NCBI GenBank assembly: GCA_963850915.1
Contig: CAWKND010000004.1
Coordinates: 1,169,074 to 1,233,073 of the forward strand
Direction: 5' to 3'
From: CAVTWH01 sp963850915
GTDB lineage: Bacteria > Actinomycetota > Actinomycetes > Mycobacteriales > Micromonosporaceae
Length of the DNA: 64,000 bases
The notes under the pieces were generated by a model. That model saw only the letters and a program-made list of their open reading frames with translations. It did not search any database and was not told where the DNA came from. The position numbers and the translations under genes are program-made. Shown here piece after piece: positions 54,849 to 63,900 of this stretch; within the stretch, counting starts at the first letter, position 1, and each line of letters begins with the position of its first letter.

Positions 54849-55001
54849 GTCCCATCACGATGCCAGCGGGTCAACACTTACGGCGGATGCCACGGACGGG
54901 CTCCGTACGACGAACGCACTGTGTCCGGATCAACGACTGGGCACGACCAAGGCCACGCGAGCGGCTCGGCCGCCAATCGGGAAGTGGCGCGCCAACCCCG
55001 C

Positions 55002-55190
55002 TCAGGCCGCCGGGCGGGCGGAGACGTGCACGATGGCGCCGGAGCCGCGCTCGCGCATGTGGGGTACCACCGCCTGGGTCAGCCACAGCGCGGCCCCCGC
55101 ATTCACGTCCATCATGAGCCGCAGCTCGTCCGGGGTCGCCGAGAGCGCCTCGCCCGTCACGAACGCACCGATCGTGTTCACCAGCACGTC
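55002..55190 (-). pseudogene. fragment of a short-chain dehydrogenase
   Basis: About 62 codons read LVNTIGAFVTGEALSATPD, LRLMMDVNAGAALWLTQAVV and SGAIVHVSARPAA, the middle of an SDR (NAG-type motif, then the strand before the catalytic serine). The N-terminal Rossmann loop and the YxxxK part are missing; the frame stops right after PAA. The flanking sequence to 54850 and to 55320 holds nothing else recognisable. Confidence 0.65.
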
Positions 55191-55331
55191 GGGCGCCGAC
55201 CGCGTGCCGGATGGCGATGCCCCTGACCCGCGCGTGCCGGCCGGCCGCGCAGCGGATCACCGCCCGCGGCGCACTCGGATGATCGGCCATATCACCGGCA
55301 TGGTCCGTGATTCATACTTGCGCATATGTTG

Positions 55332-56771
55332 ATGAGCTCGGTCAGGACCCGTACCCTGCTGGCGGCGTCGATGGCCGGCGCGCTGACGGTGGGCGGGTTG
55401 GTGATCATGGCCGGCCAGCCGGCCAGCGCGGCCGCGGGTTGCCGGGTCGACTACACGGTCGCCAGCCAGTGGCAGGGCGGTTTCACCGCCGGGGTCACCG
55501 TGACCAACCTCGGTGATCCCGTCAACGGCTGGCAGCTGACCTGGACATTCGGTGCGGGACAGACCATCACCCAGGCCTGGAACGCCGCGGTGACCCGGTC
55601 CGGGGCGGCGGTCACCGCCACCAACTTCAGCTACAACGCGACGATCGCCACGAACGCCGCGGTCAACTTCGGCTTCAACGGCTCGTGGACCGGCAGTAAC
55701 CCCACCCCGACCGGGTTCGTGCTCAACGGGATCGAGTGCACCGGTGCCATCGTGACCTCGAGTGCCCCGCCGTCGGCGACGCCGAGCGGCTCGGCCGTCC
55801 CACCGTGCGCCAACGCCGCCAGTCCGCCACCCCCGGGCCCCGAACTCGTCTACGTCACCAACCGCTCGGGCTCGGTCACCGCGTATCAGGTGGGCAGTAG
55901 CGGCGCGGTGTCGGCGACCCGCAGCCTGGCCGCCCCCCAGATTCCGGACACCTACTGGAACCCGTGGGGCATCACCTTCGACCGGGCCCGCAACGCCTAC
56001 GTCCAAAGCTTCCAGTCCGATGCGACCACCTCCGTGTACCCGCCGGGGGCCACCGTGCCGTGCCGGGTCTTCCGGGTCGCCTGGCCGGACTCCCGGGCCA
56101 TCGCGGTCGACCAGTCGGGGTACGAGTACGTCATGACCGGGCAGGCGGAGGTCTTCATCGCGGTGGCCGGACCGGGCGCCAGCGGTACGCCGCCGCTCTA
56201 CTCGACACCGATGCTCCGCCAGATCCCGCTCGACACCCCGTTCAACCCGTGGCCGGGCACCCTCACCGTGGGCCCGTCCGGACAGGTGGTCGCCGCGGTC
56301 GCGGGCGCCAGCGGCAACGCGGTCCAGTTCTTCACCGGCGGCCCGAGCGCCGCCAACACGCCCGTCCGGGTCATCTCCGGACCGCACACCGGGCTGGGCA
56401 GCTGCGCGTCGACCTGCGACGAACTCACGGTGACCTACTCGCCCTTCACTGGACGGCTCTACGTCGCGGTGAGCCAGGGCCAGGAGGCCCACATCAACGT
56501 GTACGCGGGGGATGCCAGCGGTGACGCCGCGCCGATCCGGGTCATCAGCGGTACCGCCACCGGACTGGCCGGGCAGGTGGTGACCGGGATCGCCAACAGC
56601 CAGGTGGACGGCAGCATCTACGTGCTGGCCAAACCGGCCGCGTTCAGCGACACTCCCGGCGCGATCCTGGTCTTCGACCGGATGGCGGACGGCAACGTCG
56701 CCCCGCTGCGGAGCTTCACCGACACCGCTACCGGCTTCGCCGAGGGGATGGGCATCGCGATCAGCCGGTGA
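55332..56771 (+). CDS. secreted CBM2-beta-propeller protein
   Basis: A 479-residue protein. Signal peptide (RTRTLLAASMAGALTVGGLV, cleavage near SAAAG), a CBM2 cellulose-binding domain (CRVDYTVASQWQGGFTAGVT, GWQLTWTFGAGQ, FNGSWTGSNPTPTGFVLNG) and, after a Ser/Pro linker, about 310 residues of repeating beta-sheet units (VYVTNRSGSVTAYQV, GTLTVGPSGQVVAAVAG, IRVISGTATGLAGQV) forming a propeller. It probably adheres to plant polysaccharide and presents a binding domain. ATG 55332 or 55326 are the possible starts. Confidence 0.82.
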   Translation: MSSVRTRTLLAASMAGALTVGGLVIMAGQPASAAAGCRVDYTVASQWQGGFTAGVTVTNLGDPVNGWQLTWTFGAGQTITQAWNAAVTRSGAAVTATNFSYNATIATNAAVNFGFNGSWTGSNPTPTGFVLNGIECTGAIVTSSAPPSATPSGSAVPPCANAASPPPPGPELVYVTNRSGSVTAYQVGSSGAVSATRSLAAPQIPDTYWNPWGITFDRARNAYVQSFQSDATTSVYPPGATVPCRVFRVAWPDSRAIAVDQSGYEYVMTGQAEVFIAVAGPGASGTPPLYSTPMLRQIPLDTPFNPWPGTLTVGPSGQVVAAVAGASGNAVQFFTGGPSAANTPVRVISGPHTGLGSCASTCDELTVTYSPFTGRLYVAVSQGQEAHINVYAGDASGDAAPIRVISGTATGLAGQVVTGIANSQVDGSIYVLAKPAAFSDTPGAILVFDRMADGNVAPLRSFTDTATGFAEGMGIAISR

Positions 56772-56776
56772 CCCGT

Positions 56777-56824
56777 GACCGGTCGGTCGGGACCGCCCGC
56801 GACCGGTCGGTCCGGACCGCCCGG
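56777..56824. repeat. 24-bp direct repeat
   Basis: Two adjacent copies of a 24-bp unit, with two base differences, just after the propeller gene's stop (56777-56800 and 56801-56824). They end at the outer end of the IS remnant and may mark its insertion or a terminator region. Confidence 0.7.
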
Positions 56825-56825
56825 G

Positions 56826-57130
56826 GGGCCGTTGCATTGTTTGGTCGGGTGGCACGGTGAGGCCGTGTTCCCGCTCGGCTCAGATCGCGGTGGCGAGTTC
56901 GGTGAACGCGCGGCGACGCGGAGCTCCGGCGGTGCGTCGAGTCCGAGTTCGTAGTGTCCGCGGCGCAGGTTCTGCATGAAGGCGTGGCCGGCGATGATTG
57001 TCTGCGCGGACCGGTCTGTGCGTAGGGCGCGCATCGTCTGAGCCGGCGCTTCAGTTGGCTGTCGTCGGCTTCGATCCGGTTGTTGGTGAGCCGCTCTGCA
57101 CGGGACATCTGGCGGTCCGGGTCAGCGTGC
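56826..57130 (-). pseudogene. IS6-type transposase remnant
   Basis: Two minus-strand frames encode RLTNNRIEADDSQLKRRL and MRALRTDRSAQTIIAGHAFM then QNLRRGHYELGLDAPPEL, the C-terminal end of IS6-family DDE transposases; another frame continues AFTELATAI to a stop at 56880. At least two frame changes are present and the N-terminal half and DDE residues before IEAD are gone. GGCCGTTGCA at 56827-56836 resembles an IS6 terminal repeat. This is a dead fragment. Confidence 0.75.
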
Positions 57131-57480
57131 GGAGCCAGGTGCTCGTCGGGGAAGATGATCGGTACCCCGAGCGCGCCGTAGTCGATGTCCTGAGCTACCA
57201 GGTCAGGGCTGGCCCGCTGGCGAGCCAGCCGCATCCCGTTGGCGTAGGTCATCCCGGTCGAGCTGGGCCCGTCCCAGATCTCGGCGACGACCGCCTTGCA
57301 GGACCGCAGTCGTTGCCAGATCGCCCAGTAGTAGTCGGCGTGCCCCGTGTGGATCGTCGCCGGCCGGGCCGATCAGCGTACTTCTTGATGAGCTTACGGC
57401 CCTACTGCTTCGCGACGAGGTCCCCGCCGTAGCCGTGGTTTTAGGCGCACCGAGCAGCGGCCGCGCATGATTGCTCAGCG
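57131..57480 (-). pseudogene. unidentified gene fragment joined to the IS remnant
   Basis: The frame that runs into the transposase codes upstream for HTGHADYYWAIWQRLRSCKA, VVAEIWDGPSSTGMTYANGM and DIDYGALGVPIIFPDEHL. These look like natural protein but are not transposase. It may be the 3' end of a gene interrupted by the IS. The 5' boundary is not clear; the frame changes again near 57360. I cannot name the family. Confidence 0.4.
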
Positions 57481-57603
57481 CGCGGCCGCGCGCCCGGTCG
57501 GCGGCAGGACAGTAAACCGGGTCTACGTACCGGGTCGCCGCCGCCGTACCCCGGCGACGGCCCAGCGGCCGGGTCCAGCCGGAGCGGGACCCGGCCGGGC
57601 GCC

Positions 57604-58746
57604 TCAGTTGCAGGTGGCACCGTTGAGGGTGAACCCGCTCGGTGCCGCGGTGTTGCCGGTGTGCGTGGCCTGGAAGCCGATGCTGGTCGAGCCGCCCGGC
57701 GGGATGCTGCCGTTGTAGCTCATGTTCGTCGCGGTCACCTGGCCGCTGGATGGCGCGTACGTGGCGTTCCAGCCAGAGGTGATTGTCTGCCCGGACGCCA
57801 AGGTGAACTTGAGTGACCAGCCGTTGATGGCGGACGAGCTGGTGTTGGTGATCGTGATGTTGTCGGTCAGGCCGGTGTTCCAGGGGTTGAGGCTGTTCGT
57901 CACCCGGCAGGCTCCGCCACCGGGGCCCGAGGACGAAGACGAGGAGGGCGAGGAAGAGGGCGAAGACGAAGGCGAAGACGAAGGCGAAGACGAAGGCGAA
58001 GGCGAACGGGAGGGGGAGCTGGACTGAGCCGGCGAGGTGGGCGGGGTGCCCCCGATGGTGACGCTGGAGTTGCCGCTGCCGCCGCCCCATGCCTCGGTGG
58101 CCATGATCTGGTAGTCCATGCTGCCCAGGTTCATGCCCTTGCCGGCCCAGGCGCTGACGAAGTTGGAGAAGGTGATGGTGCCGGAGGTCCGGGAAGAGTT
58201 CCGGATCGCCAGGTACTGCCAGAAGGTGCACGAGTTGCCGGTGATGCAGGGCTGGTTGACCTGCTGGTGCTTGATGATGGTGTACGTGCCGCCGTCACTG
58301 GTCATCGTGCCCATGTTCTGGCCGGAGTAGTTCGGCGAGCCGACGTAGCCGTCGATGACGTAGTACTCGACGAGCGGGTTGGTCGACCAGCCGTACAGCG
58401 ACAGCAGGTTGGTGCCGCCGTTGGCGTTGAGGCTGCCCGTGTAGTTGATCACGCGGCTGGTACTGCCGGGCTTCCAGCCCACGCCAGCGACGAAGTCTCC
58501 GATACCGCTCCACTGCGCGGTGTAGCTGGTGGCGGAGTTCAACGAGATGCAGGCCGAACCCTGGCCGGCGGTCCACATCTGGTAATAGCTGCCATTGCTG
58601 CCACCGGTGGAGTTCGAGCAGTACTGCGTCGCCGCGCTCGCGGGGCTCGTCAGCAGCACCGTGCCAGCTGCCACGGCCGCGGCGGCGCCGGCGATCAGCA
58701 GGACGGTGCGCAGGCGGCTCGTCGGACGGGTTGGGGCGTCTTTCAT
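57604..58746 (-). CDS. secreted GH11 endo-1,4-beta-xylanase with CBM2
   Basis: A 380-residue protein: signal peptide (RTVLLIAGAAAAVAAGTVLL, cleavage after SASAA or near), GH11 jelly roll (YYQMWTAGQGSACISLNS, GVGWKPGSTSRVINYTGS, NPLVEYYVIDGYVGSPNYSG, QIMATEAWGG), a Ser/Pro linker with SSPS repeats (about 240-290) and a C-terminal CBM2 (ITNTSSSAINGWSLKFTLAS ... FTLNGATC). The two GH11 catalytic glutamates are in EYYVID and ATEAWGG. It cuts xylan outside the cell. GAGGAGGAAG precedes the ATG at 58746. Confidence 0.93.
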   Translation of the reverse strand: MKDAPTRPTSRLRTVLLIAGAAAAVAAGTVLLTSPASAATQYCSNSTGGSNGSYYQMWTAGQGSACISLNSATSYTAQWSGIGDFVAGVGWKPGSTSRVINYTGSLNANGGTNLLSLYGWSTNPLVEYYVIDGYVGSPNYSGQNMGTMTSDGGTYTIIKHQQVNQPCITGNSCTFWQYLAIRNSSRTSGTITFSNFVSAWAGKGMNLGSMDYQIMATEAWGGGSGNSSVTIGGTPPTSPAQSSSPSRSPSPSSSPSSSPSSSPSSSPSSSSSSGPGGGACRVTNSLNPWNTGLTDNITITNTSSSAINGWSLKFTLASGQTITSGWNATYAPSSGQVTATNMSYNGSIPPGGSTSIGFQATHTGNTAAPSGFTLNGATCN

Positions 58747-58931
58747 TTTGTGCTTCCTCCTCGTATAGGTGGCGGGCGACGCGAGACGGCGTGACATCAC
58801 CCTGGCAGGCCCTCCGGTGGCAGGACGGCCGCCGTACCGCGTGGTTCCATGCGGGCCGGGGGTGGGCCGGTCGTCGCCTTGACGGTCGGAGGGCCAGTCG
58901 GGGCGCGTACGGATCGGCGCCGTTCAGATAA

Positions 58932-58943
58932 ATCGATATCGAT
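58932..58943. promoter_or_regulatory. 12-bp palindrome upstream of the xylanase
   Basis: A perfect ATCGATATCGAT lies about 190 bp upstream of the xylanase start, in a local AT-rich patch. It could be the operator of a sugar-responsive repressor. No known xylanase operator motif was matched. Confidence 0.3.
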
Positions 58944-59639
58944 GGCGGCAGTGTTGTCCGACCTCGTGGGAGTGTCAACGACTTGCGGTATGACGATGAG
59001 CGGCCCACGGTCGGCAGCACCGCTCAGTGATGCCGCCCTGACCTGGGACGGACTACGGTCTACCCGTCGGTGACGCGGTAGGCCAACAGGGTGAGACGCT
59101 GAGCTGCCGCTCAGAAAATTTCAGCGGCCTTCCGGGGGTTGGTGATCAGGTTTTCGAACTGGAGGTGACCCAGCCCGAGGGTCGGCGATTCCGGCGGCAC
59201 GGTGGGCCGGCGGACGTAGTCGGCCGGCGAGTGGTCCAGGATGGTGTCGATGACGCAGACCCGATCGAAGCCGAGGACGACTTTCCGGCTGCCCCATGCG
59301 TGTCGTCGCCCGAGCGGTTGATCGACTAGCCGGGCTGGGGGAGTTGACGAACGACCTACGGGCCGAGATGGTGCGGCGCGAGGAGGGGCAAACTTGGATG
59401 TACGCCTATCACCTGGGGGCGGCACCTAGGACAAAGGTCGCCGGGTTGCGCAGGACTCAGCGATGTACGCGGACGCGGTCGCATGGCGCACGGTGGTGCT
59501 GCTGAGGCCGGCTCTACAACGGTCGGCCAGCGGTGCCGATGTGGCTGCTGACCTCCTCCGAGACCCGGCGATCCCCGACCGCACCAGGTCAGTCGGCCTA
59601 TGCTTGTATCGAGATGGGCGCGGATGTTGGGGGGCGATG
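58944..59639. other. gap with weak coding fragments
   Basis: About 700 bp between the palindrome and the EAL gene. On the minus strand, 59111-59260 encodes RRPTVPPESPTLGLGHLQFE and NLITNPRKAAEIF, which reads like the end of a natural protein, but no start, ribosome binding site or family is recognisable. The rest shows no gene. Confidence 0.35.
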
Positions 59640-60932
59640 ATGCCACCACGCGCGATGTCCCCGGTCGTGATGGCGGCGTTCAACACCGTCATGTCGGCCC
59701 GCGCGATCCGCAGCGTCTACCAGCCCGTGGTCGCGCTCGATGACGGTGAGGTCGTCGCCTACGAAGCGCTCGCCCGGGGCCCGAGCGGAACGATCTGGAG
59801 AAGTCCGGACTCGCTGCTGCGCTACGCCGGCCAGATCGGCCGGGTGCCGGAACTGGACTGGATCTGCCGGGCCGCGGCGGTGCAAGGTGCCCGGGAGGCC
59901 GGACTGCCGAGCGACATGCCGCTGTTCGTCAACATCGAACCGGCCAGCGCGCGGACCCACTGTCCGCCGGACCTGTGGGAGATCATCGATGAGGGGGCTG
60001 GCGCCCTGCAGATCGTCGCGGAGTTGACGGAACGCTCGCTGATGGCCGATCCGGCCGCGCTGCTGCTGGTTGTCGAGCGGCTGCGCCGGGACCACCTGCG
60101 CATCGCCTTGGACGACGTGGGCGCCGACCCGTCCAGCCAGGCGCTGATGCCGTTGCTGCAACCCGATCTGATCAAACTGGACCGGACGGTGGTCCGGCAT
60201 CCGCAGGCGCCGCAGACGAAGGTGCTCCTCGACGCGGTCCGCAAACAGGCGCAACGGACCGGGGCGGCGATCCTGGCCGAGGGTATCGAGACCGTGGAGG
60301 ACCTGGCGCAGGCTCGGGCGATGGGGGCGACGCTGGGCCAGGGCTGGCTGTTCGGGTACCCGGGGCCGCTGCCCCGCCACATACCCACGGCCCGCACCCG
60401 ATTGCCCGCGCTCATCGTCTGCGGCGCGCAGGCGGGTACCCCTTTCGACATTGCCCGGGAACGGGTGGCGCCGGTCCGGGTGGACGAGTCGACCGTGACG
60501 TCGGCCCGGCAACGGGTCGAGCAGAGCGCGGCCGGAGCCGACCGGCCCAGCGTGCTGCTCGCCACCTTCGAGCGCGGGCAGTACTTCGACGCGGGGACCC
60601 GGGTCCGGTACGCGGCGGTCGCCGGCCGGCGCGCTCTCACCGCCGTGTTTGCCCCGGGGATATTGGCCGATCCCGGGCCGAATCTGCGCGGCTGTGCGCT
60701 GGCCCCGGACGATCCCCTCACCCGGGAGAGCAACGTGCTGGTGATCGGCGCGCACGCGAGCACGGCGGTGTTCGCCGTCCAGGTGCCGGATGCTGGACCG
60801 CGCCGGTACGACATGATTGAAACCGGGGACGGAGACCTGATCATCGGGGCGGCCAGACCGCTGCTGAAACGGCTCGCCGGGTTCGACACCGGCCCGTTAC
60901 CCGCACCGGTCGTTGCGACTGGGCCGCAGTAG
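59640..60932 (+). CDS. EAL-DICT c-di-GMP phosphodiesterase
   Basis: A 430-residue protein. Its EAL domain keeps the catalytic set: VAYEALARGP (EAL), FVNIEP, ELTERS, IALDDVGADP, LIKLDRTVV and AEGIETVEDL, so c-di-GMP hydrolysis is likely. The C-terminal 180 residues match the DICT sensory domain found with GGDEF/EAL and two-component proteins (FDIARERVAPVRVDES, LLATFERGQYF, SNVLVIGAHASTAVFAVQV). There is no membrane segment. ATG 59640 follows GGGGG. The kinase gene begins eight bases after the stop, so the two form a signalling operon. Confidence 0.88.
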   Translation: MPPRAMSPVVMAAFNTVMSARAIRSVYQPVVALDDGEVVAYEALARGPSGTIWRSPDSLLRYAGQIGRVPELDWICRAAAVQGAREAGLPSDMPLFVNIEPASARTHCPPDLWEIIDEGAGALQIVAELTERSLMADPAALLLVVERLRRDHLRIALDDVGADPSSQALMPLLQPDLIKLDRTVVRHPQAPQTKVLLDAVRKQAQRTGAAILAEGIETVEDLAQARAMGATLGQGWLFGYPGPLPRHIPTARTRLPALIVCGAQAGTPFDIARERVAPVRVDESTVTSARQRVEQSAAGADRPSVLLATFERGQYFDAGTRVRYAAVAGRRALTAVFAPGILADPGPNLRGCALAPDDPLTRESNVLVIGAHASTAVFAVQVPDAGPRRYDMIETGDGDLIIGAARPLLKRLAGFDTGPLPAPVVATGPQ

Positions 60933-60939
60933 GTAACGC

Positions 60940-63900
60940 ATGGGCACGGGCAGCTCATCCCGGGATCGGCCGGTCGGCGCTGCGCGGGTGGAGGTCATCC
61001 ACCGGTGTGAGTCGACCCGCGTCGTCCGGCTCTCCTGGCCGGACAGCACCGTGGTGCGCAAGGAGCTGCTAGGCCCGGATGCGGAGCACCGGCTACGTCA
61101 CGAGGTGGCGGTGCTGGAGCGGCTCGCCGGCGTTGCCGGAGTGGCCCAGTTGGCCCGAGCGCAGCGGTACCCCGGATCGATCACCCTTGCCGACGCCGGG
61201 CCGATCTGCCTGGCCGACCTGCCCGCGCCGCTGCCGCCCGACGCGCTGATCCGGCTTTCGCTGACCCTGGCACGCGCGGTGGCCGGCATGCACGGCCGGG
61301 GTGTGCTGCACCGTGACATCTGCCCGGCCAACATCGTCGTGTCCAGCCAGGGCCGGGTCGGTTGCCTCGTCGACTTCGCGTTGGCGAGTACCTTCGCGGA
61401 GCTGCGACCGGAGTTCCTGCCGCACAGCGAGATCGCCGGATCGCTGGCCTACCTTGCCCCGGAGCAGACCGGGCGGACCGGCCGCCCGGTCGATCAGCGG
61501 GCCGACCTGTACGCGCTGGGCGCGACGCTGTACGAGCTGGCGACCGGCGCTCCGCCCTTCGGCACTGGCGATCCGCTCCAGGTCAGCCATGACCACCTGG
61601 CCCGGGTGCCGGTCCCCGCCGTCCAGCGCAACCACGCCCTGCCGCAGGCCCTGTCAAAGGTCATTGCCCGGCTGTTGGAGAAGGAGCCGGACAACCGGTA
61701 CCAGACCGCCGAAGGTGTCGTCCACGACCTGCTCAGTATCCAGGGCGGCGCGGTACAGCTGCAGGTCGGTATGCACGACTTCCCGGAGCGGCTGCTCGCC
61801 CCGTCGCGGCTGGCCGGCCGCGCTCCGCAGCTCGCCGCGCTGGGTTCGGCGTTCGCCGGTGCGTTGTCCGGCAACTGTCGCGGTCTGGTGGTGACGGGTC
61901 CGCCGGGGGTGGGCAAGACATCGCTGATCAACGAGCTGCGGCCGATCGTCACGGCGGCCGACGGTTGGTTCGTCTCCGGCAAGTTCGACCAGTACCGCCG
62001 GGACCAACAGTTCGACGCGGTGGCCCTGGCCTTCCGGGCGCTGGGCCGACTGTTGCTGGCCGAGCCGGACGAGGAGTTGGACGACGTGCGGGCGCGGCTG
62101 CTGGGCGCCCTGGGCGGCAACGCCGGCCTGCTCGCGGCGGTGATACCGGAGTTCGCGACGCTTCTCCGGATCCCGCCCGACCAGGGTGAACCGGCAACCG
62201 CTCAGGTCCGGGCCCAGCGCACCGCGCTGGCGATGCTCCAGGTGGTGGTGTCCCGGAAACGGCCGGTGGTCCTCGTCCTGGACGACCTGCAGTGGGCCCC
62301 CGCCACTCCGCTGAGCGTGGTCGACATGGTCCTCAGCGGTGAGGAGGAGATCGAAGGACTTCTGATGGTGGCGGCGTACCGGGAAGGCGCGGTCGACGCG
62401 GCCCACCCGTTGAGCCCGATGCTGGCCCGGTGGGAGCGCCGGGACGTCGAGCACCTGCGCCTGGGTAACCTGCCGGCCGCCAGCGTCACCGCGATGGTGG
62501 CGGACATGCTGCGGCTGGACGGCGGGCGGGTCGCGGCGCTGGCCGAGCCGGTGGCCCGCCGGACGGACGGCAACCCGTACGACACCGTCGAGCTGCTCAA
62601 CGCGCTGCGCCACGACGACGTCCTGACGCCCGGCTCGGACGGCTGGCGGTGGGACGAGTCCGCGCTGCACCGCTCGCTTGAACAGGCGGACGTGACCGAC
62701 CTGTTCACCTCCCGGGTCAACGCCATGCCGCCCGGGACGCGCAGCGCGCTGCGCGCGATGGCCTGCCTGGCGGGTCGGGTCGAGGTGGACCTGTTGCGGA
62801 TGGCCACCGGGTTGCCGGTCGAGGTGGTGGAGCAGCGCCTCGCCCCGGCGCTCGACGACGGGCTGCTGGTGCTCGAATCGGGCCTGCGGGATGAAGTGCG
62901 GTTCCGGCACGACCGGATCCAGGAGGCCATTCTTGCCCACATGGATTCCCGGGGGCTGAGCGACCTGCGGTTGACGCTGGCCCGGCAGTTGGCCCGGTGG
63001 CCCGACATGTTCGCGGTCGCGGCCGAGCAGTACCTGCCGGTCGTCGACGCGGTGGACGACCCGGACGAACGGCGTCGCGTGGTCGACCTGCTGCGTCGCG
63101 CGGCGCAGCAGGCACAGGTGCTGAGCAACCACGTGGTGACCGAGGCTCGGCTGGCCGCGGCCGCCACCCTGGTCGACCCGGCCGACACGGACACCCTGAT
63201 CGCCGTCCACACCGGCCGGCACGCGGCGTTGTGCAGCCTCGGCCGGTTGGATGAGGCGGACGATGTCTACCGGACCATCGACCGGCTCGCCACCACCCCG
63301 GTGCAGCGGGCCGGGGCGGTGCTTGCTCAGATCGGCAGCCTGACCAACCGCAACCATCCGCGCGCGGCGCTGCGCCTGGGTATCGAGCAGTTGCAACGGC
63401 TCGGTCATCCGGTACCGCGGTCGGACCAGCTGGACTCCGACATCGAACGGGGCCTTGGGCACCTCTACCGCTGGGTCGACTCCGGCGACGAGGCCGACGA
63501 CCTGAGCCGGCCGGAGCTGACCGACCCGGTGCTGCTGGACATCGCCGCGCTGGTCAACCGGCTCACGCCGGCCGCGTTCTTCTGTGACAACGCGATGTTC
63601 TGCTGGCTCGGCCTGCAGGCGGTGCAGATGTGGGCGGAGCACGGGCCGGGTCCCACCCTGGTCGGTCCGGTCAGCAACATCGCGTTCATCACCACCGGCC
63701 TGCGCCAGGACAACCGCACCGGATACCGTGCCATGCGCCGGATCCTGGCGGTCAGCCGGCAGCGGCGCTACCACTCGCACGTCAGCCAGGCCCTTTTCCT
63801 CTACGCGCTGGGCACCAGCCCATGGTTCGAGCCGCTGGAGGAGAGCGTGGCCCTGGCCCAGCAGGCCCGGGAGGCACTGATCCAGGGCGGCGACCTGCAG

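Noticed and set aside
55257..56855. 532-codon minus-strand frame
   Set aside because: Antisense to the CBM2-propeller gene; composition is Arg/Gly/Asp-dominated and no ribosome site or motif is present.
57203..58231. 342-codon minus-strand frame
   Set aside because: Overlaps the xylanase CBM2 and linker in a wrong frame; the FAFAFVFAF-like stretch is only the frame-shifted Ser/Pro linker.
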